From: Chloroflexota bacterium
Lineage (GTDB): Bacteria > Chloroflexota > Anaerolineae > Caldilineales > Caldilineaceae
Length of the DNA: 8,244 nucleotides
Assembly: GCA_016199425.1 (NCBI GenBank)
Contig: JACQGT010000436.1
Location: 1 to 8,244, forward strand
Direction: 5' to 3'
A program made the position numbers and the translations under genes. The notes beneath the pieces are model-generated. The model had not been told where the DNA came from, did not search any database, and saw only the letters and a list, made by a program, of their open reading frames with translations. This document shows, piece by piece, positions 1 to 5,056 of the stretch (positions within the stretch are counted from its first letter, which is position 1; each line of letters starts with the position of its first letter).

Positions 1-258
1 CTTGTTCATATACGTCAGCGGCTTGACCAGCAACACCTTTTGCCGCTCCGCCAGCCCACCAAAGGGATTGTCGGGGTCGGGGGTACGCCGCCGGGTGATC
101 CAGCCATCGCCGAAACGGGCTTTGTTCTGGCTGCGGCTCAGTTCGATGTTGTGGCGGCGGGCCAGGATATCCACCACCTGAAAGCCCAAATTGTGCCGGT
201 TGCGCGCATATTGGGGGCCGGGATTGCCCAGACCCACGATCAGTTTCAAATCAGTCAT
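1..258 (-). CDS. pth: Peptidyl-tRNA hydrolase, N-terminal part (runs off the window)
   Basis: Releases tRNA from prematurely dropped peptidyl-tRNAs by hydrolysing the ester bond; a cytoplasmic recycling enzyme. The first 86 residues are present, starting at an ATG (258-256); the rest lies before position 1. The N-terminus reads LIVGLGNPGPQY, then RHNLGF, and the segment ends KPLTYMNK, all matching the Pth family. Asn12 and His22 correspond to the substrate-binding Asn and catalytic His of E. coli Pth (N10 and H20 in literature numbering), and Asn85 to E. coli N68. The Asn12-Asn85 spacing is about 15 residues longer than in E. coli, because of an insert rich in Arg, Asp and Pro at roughly residues 53-72. 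No strong Shine-Dalgarno or convincing promoter is seen directly upstream. It is the last minus-strand gene after the thiol-redox cluster, separated from it by 349 bp of repeat-filled DNA, so independent transcription is likely. Confidence 0.93.
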   Translation of the reverse strand, partial: MTDLKLIVGLGNPGPQYARNRHNLGFQVVDILARRHNIELSRSQNKARFGDGWITRRRTPDPDNPFGGLAERQKVLLVKPLTYMNK

Positions 259-335
259 CGTTGTCTCGTCTGTTTCTGCACCGGGCCGAACCCAACGTAG
301 GAGTTTGCGTAGAAAATTCATCAACAGATATTCTC

Positions 336-408
336 AGCGCAAAGAGCGCGAAGATACGCAAAGAAAAACAGAAGAATTCCTTTGCGCTTTTTTGCGTCCT
401 TTGCGGTT
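336..408. repeat. Imperfect inverted repeat built of CGCAAAG motifs
   Basis: The left arm (336-366) carries CGCAAAG-like motifs spaced about 10 bp apart. The right arm (378-408) is its reverse complement with the same spacing (its other strand reads CCGCAAAGGACGCAAA). The arms differ by several substitutions and are separated by about 11 A-rich bases, so the element could fold as a long imperfect hairpin. Short open frames across it on both strands are low-complexity and do not look like proteins. I recognise the motif as a type of small dispersed repeat common in intergenic DNA of environmental bacteria; its family name and copy number cannot be determined here. Confidence 0.7.
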
Positions 409-490
409 CAAAAAAAACCGGTGTATCAACACCCAAAACCCGCTCTCAGACAGAAATGCCTGTGGGAGGGTCAAATGTCGTTGATGCAAT

Positions 491-516
491 TGTAGGGGCG
501 CTGCTTTGCTGCGCCC
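491..516. repeat. Short GC-rich palindrome (GGGCGC/GCGCCC)
   Basis: Bases 496-501 (GGGCGC) pair with 511-516 (GCGCCC). An inner GC/GC pair after a T-T mismatch leaves a TTT loop. It is preceded by TGTAGG and has no T-tract on either side, so it is not a typical intrinsic terminator. The 'GTAGGGGCG...GCGCCC' form resembles a dispersed palindromic element I have seen in many environmental genomes; this rests on recollection of the pattern. Confidence 0.55.
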
Positions 517-538
517 GATGACGGTGTAGTTTGGGCAC

Positions 539-603
539 GATTCCGGGAATCGGCCAGGTGATAACTGGGAAGCCGAGAGAATCTGTGGCCGATTCCCGGA
601 ATC
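539..603. repeat. Perfect 18-bp inverted repeat just after the 608-1423 gene
   Basis: The arm GATTCCGGGAATCGGCCA (539-556) is exactly reverse-complemented at 586-603, with a 29-base spacer. Each arm also contains a smaller palindrome, GATTCC-G-GGAATC, so alternative folds exist. In the minus-strand transcript the hairpin begins 4 bases past the TAA stop at 610-608. It could protect or end that mRNA, but there is no U-tract after it, so a standard intrinsic terminator is unlikely. A small mobile (MITE-like) or protein-binding element is an alternative. Confidence 0.75.
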
Positions 604-607
604 AAAT

Positions 608-1423
608 TTAGCCCGCTCTTGCCAACACCCATTGCAGCAGTCGCTTGGCCGCAAAGATCGCAAAGACAATCAGAAAGATACCCATTGCCCAACGCGCCCC
701 TGTGAAGAAGCGCTCGCCCAGCCTATCCAGCGAAATCGCCGCACCCAACTCCCGGGTGATGGCGCTGCCTGCGCTTGGCTCGGTGGCGGGCTGAACCGCC
801 TGGGAATCACCGGCCGCAGCCGATTGGCTATCGCCCGTGTTGCCGCCGCTGTTCAGCGCCACCAATTCCGGTGTGGGCGTCGGCTCGGCCAGCGCGGGCT
901 GCTCCACAGAGACCGCCACTGGTGTGGGCTGGGTGATGGGCGTGGGTGTGTCGATGGGAATGGGCGTGGGCGTCGGGCCTTCGGGTGTTTCAGTCGGTGT
1001 GGGCGTGGGTGCTTCCAGATTCACCCGCAGGTCACGCGCGAAGAACTCGCCGTAGTTGCCGTCGGGCCGCACAATGCGCAGGCGCAGGGTATAGATGCCC
1101 GCAGGCAGATCCCCCGTGTGCCAGGTGCCCAATTCGCCGTCAAAGACCTGCGTCGTGTTGCCGGCAAACCAGATATACGACTCATCGCCGCTGGGTTCCT
1201 GCTTGAAGTAGAGTTCGTAGCGGGCGAAGGAATCGCTGGAGGCTGTGCCGCGCAGGGGTACGCTGCCCTGCACACTGCTGCCTGTGGCGGGCGAGGTGAT
1301 CCCCGGCCCGGACTGGGCAAACGTGCGCGGCGCGGGTAATTCCAATACGCAGACCAGAGCCAGCAGGAGAAGAGGTAATTTGAAATTGAGCAGGCGACGC
1401 GCCAAATTTGTCACGTGAAACAA
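608..1423 (-). CDS. Secreted, C-terminally membrane-anchored protein with Ig-like domain and Pro-Thr linker
   Basis: Function unknown; a probable cell-surface protein. Numbering from a TTG at 1423: a positively charged N-region with a hydrophobic stretch (about 14-30) and a likely signal peptidase site after Ala36 (TFA-QS); a beta-rich Ig/FN3-like domain (about 40-136) with an ITSPATGSSVQGSVPLRG start and a YTLRLRIVRPDG end; a Pro/Thr-rich linker (about 139-185); a Ser/Gly/Ala/Gln stretch; then a membrane helix (about 245-259) followed by a short basic tail. The TTG abuts the likely Shine-Dalgarno AAGAGAG, so GTG at 1414-1412, which has 9 bases of spacing, is the better start. It follows the DsbB-cytochrome stop by only 5 bases (to the TTG), so the two are probably translationally coupled. 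The only Cys is inside the signal peptide, so the mature protein cannot be a disulfide substrate of its neighbours. The domain type resembles C-terminal domains common in Chloroflexota surface proteins. Confidence 0.85.
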   Translation of the reverse strand: MFHVTNLARRLLNFKLPLLLLALVCVLELPAPRTFAQSGPGITSPATGSSVQGSVPLRGTASSDSFARYELYFKQEPSGDESYIWFAGNTTQVFDGELGTWHTGDLPAGIYTLRLRIVRPDGNYGEFFARDLRVNLEAPTPTPTETPEGPTPTPIPIDTPTPITQPTPVAVSVEQPALAEPTPTPELVALNSGGNTGDSQSAAAGDSQAVQPATEPSAGSAITRELGAAISLDRLGERFFTGARWAMGIFLIVFAIFAAKRLLQWVLARAG

Positions 1424-1428
1424 CTCTC

Positions 1429-2337
1429 TTATTGCGGAAGTCCATTGCGGATATAGACAATAATGGCAGCCAACTGCCCATCCGTCAAATCCGGGCGACC
1501 ACCGCTGGCAGGCATAGCCACGCCGCTGCGATTGTCCGCCGCGCCCGGTTCCCGTCCGGCCCGGATCATCGCCAGCACTTCGGCGTCATCATTCGCCGTC
1601 AAAAATTCAGAAGCTACGAATGTGTTACCCAGAGTTGGGATACCCGCACCGTCAGGCCCGTGGCAGGCCGCACACGCCTGGGCATAGAGACGTTCGCCCT
1701 CTTCCAACGCCGGGGATGGCTGTGCCGGTTGCACCGGATTGTGCTCGGCGTGTTCTGTGCCTTCCAGAACAGTGACGGGCAGGGCCGCGGCTTTGCTCTC
1801 CTTTGCCGCCTGGGCCTGGCCGTAGACGCCGCCATAGACCAGCAGGGCAATTGCCACAATGGCAAAAACAGGCCAACGGGCGGGCAGCCTGCGTTCTTCG
1901 TCCGGCTGGTCGCTGTAATAGGCGGTCAGCATCGCCACTGTGATGATCAGAAAAGCGATCATCGCCAGAAAGGGAATGGTGATGAAACCCAGCCAGTTGA
2001 TCCAGACTGTTGTGCAGGGCACGCCCGCGGCGCAGGCCGTCGGCGCACCGAAGATTGTTGTTTTCTGGATCAGATAGTGATAGGTGGAGATTGCCTGGCC
2101 GAGGAGAGAAAAAGGCAGCACCAGGAAGGGCAGGTGCCAGTCCCGGCGCAGAATGCCAAAGGCGATCAGCCCGGCCAGAGGGTACATCAGAATGCGCTGA
2201 TACCAGCAGAGCGCGCAGGGCACAAAGCCGCGCACTTCGCTAAAATAGAGGCTGCCCAGCATAGCCGTCCACGCGGCCAGAAGCGCCACGTAGAGAGCCA
2301 GACTGCCCGTGCGCTTGGGGGATGCAGATTGTTCCAT
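1429..2337 (-). CDS. DsbB-type thiol oxidase fused to a c-type cytochrome domain
   Basis: A two-part membrane protein of 302 residues. Residues 1-140 are DsbB/BdbC-like: four membrane helices (about 12-31, 45-63, 68-88, 115-139), the first redox pair Cys41-x-x-Cys44 in PCALCWYQR with Arg48 placed as the quinone-linked Arg of E. coli DsbB, and a second outer pair Cys102/Cys108. After a charged loop (about 141-153) a fifth helix (about 155-172) leads to an outer cytochrome c domain with the haem site Cys222-Ala-Ala-Cys225-His226 and a likely distal ligand Met275 in GVAMPASGG. Usual DsbB proteins stop after helix four, so this is a real fusion in one uninterrupted frame. Topology is consistent: both Cys pairs and the haem face outside. 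Start ATG 2337-2335 is preceded by an AGGGAAG Shine-Dalgarno and lies 13 bases after the DsbA-like stop. Predicted role: reoxidises the DsbA partner, passing electrons to quinone and/or haem; the haem link is inference. Confidence 0.92.
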   Translation of the reverse strand: MEQSASPKRTGSLALYVALLAAWTAMLGSLYFSEVRGFVPCALCWYQRILMYPLAGLIAFGILRRDWHLPFLVLPFSLLGQAISTYHYLIQKTTIFGAPTACAAGVPCTTVWINWLGFITIPFLAMIAFLIITVAMLTAYYSDQPDEERRLPARWPVFAIVAIALLVYGGVYGQAQAAKESKAAALPVTVLEGTEHAEHNPVQPAQPSPALEEGERLYAQACAACHGPDGAGIPTLGNTFVASEFLTANDDAEVLAMIRAGREPGAADNRSGVAMPASGGRPDLTDGQLAAIIVYIRNGLPQ

Positions 2338-2350
2338 CGGTTCGCTTCCC

Positions 2351-3073
2351 TTATTGGCCCGTAACAGCCAGCAGCCGGTCGATTTCGGCAGAGACAGCCG
2401 CGTAGTCCATCGGATTGTCGACTAATTGGCCGTTGATGAGCAAGGAAGGTGTGCTGTTCAATCCCAGGCTCATGGCCTGATCCAGCGAGGCGCGCACCTG
2501 GGCGAAATGCTCCTGGCCTGTCAGACATTGGGTAAACGTGCGACTGTCCAGCCCCAAGTCTTCGGCGTATTGGATCATCCGTTCGGCGGAAAAAGCTGCT
2601 GCGCCAGAGTTCTGACCGGCAAAGAGTTTGTCGTGCATAGGCCAGAACGCGCCCTGATCCGCCGCGCATTCGGCGGCCTGGGCGGCTGTACTGGCACCCG
2701 GCTCGTGTTGGCTCAGGGGGAAGTGGTGATATTCCAGACGAATTTTACCTGCCTTAATGTAATCATCCATCAGCTTTGGTTTTACCGTTTGATTCCAACT
2801 GCCACAGGCCGGGCAGAGAAAATCCTCCCAGCCCTGTAGCGTGACCACAGCGTCCAGGTTGCCGATTTCGTTGCGGCTGATCCACTCAGCAGGAACATCG
2901 CTGTAACTGCTGACTGTCACCGGGGCAGACTGGTTGGCGATGACATAGAAAATTACAGCCAGTACGACCAGAATTGCACCACCGCCGATGAGCAGGAGAC
3001 CTGTGGGTGGAGACTTCTTGCCTGGTGCGGTCGCGGCGGATACAGGGCGGGATGTTCTCGAACGTTCTGCCAT
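2351..3073 (-). CDS. Membrane-anchored DsbA-like thiol-disulfide oxidoreductase (BdbD/Thioredoxin_4 type)
   Basis: Introduces disulfides into exported proteins on the outer face of the membrane. The 240-residue protein has a basic N-terminus, one membrane helix (about 24-46) acting as signal anchor, then a DsbA-like thioredoxin fold. The active site is Cys87-Pro-Ala-Cys90 in FLCPACGSW, the cis-Pro loop is Ser-Thr208-Pro209-Ser before LLINGQ, and the helical insert contains YHHFPL and HEPGAS motifs typical of the family. Two extra Cys (136 and 183) sit in the insert and may form a structural disulfide. ATG at 3073-3071 is the only reasonable start because an in-frame TGA lies three codons upstream; the Shine-Dalgarno is weak. 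It is first in the cluster, directly before its probable partner, the DsbB-cytochrome fusion. A promoter with a TATACT -10 lies about 55-85 bases upstream. A disulfide isomerase role cannot be excluded but fits the pairing less well. Confidence 0.92.
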   Translation of the reverse strand: MAERSRTSRPVSAATAPGKKSPPTGLLLIGGGAILVVLAVIFYVIANQSAPVTVSSYSDVPAEWISRNEIGNLDAVVTLQGWEDFLCPACGSWNQTVKPKLMDDYIKAGKIRLEYHHFPLSQHEPGASTAAQAAECAADQGAFWPMHDKLFAGQNSGAAAFSAERMIQYAEDLGLDSRTFTQCLTGQEHFAQVRASLDQAMSLGLNSTPSLLINGQLVDNPMDYAAVSAEIDRLLAVTGQ

Positions 3074-3103
3074 ATTTCGTCATTGACCTCTTTGGGCATG
3101 GGA

Positions 3104-3134
3104 TTGACAAACCAACAACTCTGTACAGTATAGC
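3104..3134 (+). promoter_or_regulatory. Candidate promoter for the SDR gene
   Basis: A perfect -35 hexamer TTGACA (3104-3109) is followed after 19 bases by TATAGC (3129-3134). The spacing is 2 bases longer than ideal. It points toward the short-chain dehydrogenase and overlaps the oppositely directed promoter of the thiol-redox cluster. Confidence 0.4.
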
Positions 3135-3156
3135 CTTTTGGGAGGAAAGAGGCCAA
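3127..3156 (-). promoter_or_regulatory. Candidate promoter for the DsbA/DsbB-cytochrome cluster
   Basis: On the minus strand TTGGCC (3156-3151, 4 of 6 to the -35 consensus) is followed after 18 bases by TATACT (3132-3127, 5 of 6 to the -10 consensus). The expected start is near 3120, giving a leader of about 45 bases. Its -10 overlaps that of the plus-strand promoter, and the CTGTACAG palindrome (3121-3128) lies at the transcription start side. Confidence 0.45.
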
Positions 3157-3226
3157 ATGGAGGGGTGCGATTCCGGGCGGGAAAAGTTGCCCGTTTACTG
3201 CTTCCCCGCTATGCTTGGAGGAGGAA

Positions 3227-3275
3227 ATGGTGAATGGTGAATTGCGAATGGCGAATTGCGAATGGTGAATTGCGA
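3227..3275 (+). repeat. Seven tandem 7-bp units (ATKGYGA) at the SDR start
   Basis: Seven consecutive heptamers follow one another without interruption: ATGGTGA, ATGGTGA, ATTGCGA, ATGGCGA, ATTGCGA, ATGGTGA, ATTGCGA. They lie between a strong Shine-Dalgarno GGAGGAGG (3217-3224) and the ATG at 3276. Several units carry ATG or GTG codons that fall in different frames. Heptanucleotide tandem repeats are known from other bacteria, for example the STRR sequences of heterocystous cyanobacteria; whether this belongs to a related class is unknown. Confidence 0.85.
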
Positions 3276-4118
3276 ATGAAAGAGCTACGGGGACGGGTTG
3301 CGCTGGTGACGGGAGCCAGCCGGGGCATTGGCGCGGCGCTTGCGGCAGCCCTGGCCGGCGAGGGCTGTCACGTCGCTTTGGCCGCGCGCACGAAAGGCGC
3401 GCTGGAGACGTTGGCCGTGGAATTGCGCCAACAATTCGGCGTGCAAGCCATTGCCCTGCCCACGGATCTGAGCGACGAGTCTCAAGTGGAGGCAATGGTT
3501 GCCGCAACGGTGGAAGCGTTCGGGCGCATCGACATTCTGGTCAACAACGCCGGCGCGGGTATCTATGGGGATGTGGCCGCGTTGCGTTCCCCAGACCTGC
3601 GCGCCACTTTCGATGTGAACTTCTTCGCCCCCGTCGCGGCCATGCGCGCCGCCGTGCCCCACATGCGCGCCCAGGGCGATGGGGTGATCGTCAACATCGG
3701 CAGTATTGTGGGAAAATTTCCCCAGCCGCTGGGCGGCGGCTACAGCGCCAGCAAATATGCACTGCACGCGGCCAGCGGCGCGGCCCGGGCCGAACTCAAA
3801 GCCGACAACATTGCCGTCGTCCTCGTCTGCCCCGGTCTCACAGATACGGAATTTGCCACCCATTCCCGTATCAGCGTGCCGGGGCTGGAGGATATGCAGG
3901 GCGAGCGCCACGCACCCCTGCGCGGTGTTCCGGTGGAGCGGGTGGCCCGACGGGTGGTCAAGGCCATCCGCCGCCGGGAGCGGGAAGTTTATATTACCCT
4001 TTTTGACCGACTGGTGGTTCTGGGCGCGCAGCTGCTCCCCGGTCTATTTGAATGGGGGCTGCTTCAGGCCACAAAGATTCGTCGTCGCCGCTTTGCCCAG
4101 GCGCGGAACAATAGATAG
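3276..4118 (+). CDS. Classical short-chain dehydrogenase/reductase (SDR family)
   Basis: An NAD(P)-dependent oxidoreductase of unknown substrate. Numbered from ATG 3276 (280 residues): cofactor-binding TGASRGIG (12-19), Arg37 after the second strand (AAR, suggesting NADP preference), NNAG (90-93), and the catalytic set Asn115, Ser143, Tyr156 and Lys160 (YSASK), followed by the PG motif (186-187). The C-terminal 40 residues are basic and hydrophobic (FDRLVVLGAQLLPGLFEW), suggesting membrane association as in DltE-like SDRs. The start is uncertain. The family N-terminus begins at KELRGRVALVTG, favouring ATG 3276, but the only strong Shine-Dalgarno (GGAGGAGG, 3217-3224) sits 9 bases before an in-frame ATG at 3234. 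That start would add 14 residues encoded by the 7-bp repeat. It is transcribed divergently from the DsbA-like gene and stands alone. Confidence 0.92.
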   Translation: MKELRGRVALVTGASRGIGAALAAALAGEGCHVALAARTKGALETLAVELRQQFGVQAIALPTDLSDESQVEAMVAATVEAFGRIDILVNNAGAGIYGDVAALRSPDLRATFDVNFFAPVAAMRAAVPHMRAQGDGVIVNIGSIVGKFPQPLGGGYSASKYALHAASGAARAELKADNIAVVLVCPGLTDTEFATHSRISVPGLEDMQGERHAPLRGVPVERVARRVVKAIRRREREVYITLFDRLVVLGAQLLPGLFEWGLLQATKIRRRRFAQARNNR

Positions 4119-4146
4119 CGCGCGGCGATAAGAAATGGTGATTGCC

Positions 4147-4175
4147 TTGACAAGCCCACTGCCTGCTTCTATACT
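4147..4175 (+). promoter_or_regulatory. Near-consensus sigma70-type promoter
   Basis: TTGACA (4147-4152) and TATACT (4170-4175) are separated by exactly 17 bases. This is 6 of 6 and 5 of 6 matches to the housekeeping consensus. The predicted transcript starts near 4182 and has a leader of about 65 bases before the Uma2-family start. It is the best promoter in the window and probably drives both the Uma2 and the hydroxyacid dehydrogenase genes. Confidence 0.75.
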
Positions 4176-4246
4176 GACGGTACGCAACGCCGCACAGCCG
4201 GAGCGTTAGGCGCGGTTCGGGCTGTTTTAGAAATCAGGAATCCCCA

Positions 4247-5032
4247 ATGAGCCAAGAGATCATTACAATCATCGGCGAACCGGTGATATACGAAATCCCC
4301 CGGCCTGATATTTCCCATCTGGTGACAGAGGACGATACGCCTGTGGACAATCTCTTCTCCGAAAAGCAGATGCGCTTGCTGGCCGACAGCCTCTACAACG
4401 GCTGGAGCGGCCCCAGCGATGGCCGTCCTTTCCTGGCAACGACAGACGTGGCCCTCTACTACGCCCTGCATACCCCTGCGCTGGTGCCCGACTTGCTGCT
4501 CAGTCTGGGCGTCACCCCGCCCACAGATCCCAAACCCAAAGAGAACCGCTCCTATTTGGTCTGGGAATATGGCAAAGCGCCCGACCTGGTAGTGGAGATT
4601 GTCTCCAACCGCAAAGGGGGTGAACTGGGCAACAAACTGTTGGACTATGCCCGGGCCGGTGTCAGCTATTATGTGGTCTTCGATCCCTTCCAAGAATTGG
4701 GAGAAGAGAAGCTGCGTATCTTTTCTCGCCGGGGAGGCAGTTTCCGAGAGATCGCCGAACGCTGGTTGGCGGAGGTGGAATTGGGGTTGATCCTTTGGGA
4801 GGGGACCTACGAAGATTGGTCGAACACCCTTTGGCTGCGCTGGGTTGACAGGGAGGGCAATCTGATACCCACGGGCGCTGAGGCGACCGCACAGGCCAGC
4901 AGGCGGGCCGAGGAGGCCAGCCAACGGGCCGAGGAAGCCGAACGCCAGGCCAGGGAGGAGCGCCGCCAGCGGGAAGAGTTGCTGGCCAAACTGCGCGCCC
5001 AGGGTATCGACCCGGACAAACTATCATCCTGA
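4247..5032 (+). CDS. Uma2-family (DUF820) restriction-endonuclease-like protein with coiled-coil tail
   Basis: A predicted PD-(D/E)XK-fold protein; the biological role of the family is not established. Residues about 60-150 hold the recognisable core: VPDLLLSLGV (Pro81-Asp82), APDLVVEIVS (Asp113 and Glu117 as likely metal ligands), GNKLLDYARAGVSYYVVFDP, and a following beta-rich part. Residues about 210-250 form a Glu/Arg/Ala-rich coiled coil with repeated R-A-E-E-A units, ending with LRAQGIDPDKL, a tail typical of Uma2 proteins in Cyanobacteria and Chloroflexota. The N-terminal stretch (about 30-60) is acidic and less conserved. Start ATG 4247 has AGGA 7 bases upstream. It is expressed from a near-consensus promoter and followed after 24 bases by a hydroxyacid dehydrogenase, so the two are probably co-transcribed although no shared function is evident. 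Uma2 genes usually occur in many copies per genome, and often as isolated genes. Confidence 0.9.
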   Translation: MSQEIITIIGEPVIYEIPRPDISHLVTEDDTPVDNLFSEKQMRLLADSLYNGWSGPSDGRPFLATTDVALYYALHTPALVPDLLLSLGVTPPTDPKPKENRSYLVWEYGKAPDLVVEIVSNRKGGELGNKLLDYARAGVSYYVVFDPFQELGEEKLRIFSRRGGSFREIAERWLAEVELGLILWEGTYEDWSNTLWLRWVDREGNLIPTGAEATAQASRRAEEASQRAEEAERQAREERRQREELLAKLRAQGIDPDKLSS

Positions 5033-5056
5033 CCCACCCCCCGGAAGCCCAAACCA

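Noticed and set aside
300..330. Possible pth promoter (TTGATG on the minus strand)
   Set aside because: No acceptable -10 box is found at 16-18 bases.
261..521. Small proteins encoded across the intergenic repeats on both strands
   Set aside because: They are translations of the CGCAAAG palindrome with Lys/Arg/Phe-rich text of the kind often mis-annotated; no ribosome site or domain supports them.
1343..1355. Possible lipobox in the surface protein signal peptide (LVC)
   Set aside because: The residue before Cys25 is Val rather than Gly, Ala or Ser, and a better signal peptidase I site follows at Ala36.
1408..2364. Long open frame of 318 codons on the plus strand
   Set aside because: It is antisense to the DsbB-cytochrome fusion, has low-complexity Arg/Gln/His-rich sequence with no recognisable domain, and exists because of GC-rich codon bias.
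3165..3180. GATTCCGGG partial match to the 18-bp inverted repeat at 539
   Set aside because: Only 9-10 bases match and the palindrome is not completed.
4205..4211. GTTAGGC resembling an integron attC core
   Set aside because: No matching inverse core (RYYYAAC form) or paired arms are found at the right distance, and no integrase or cassette array is present.
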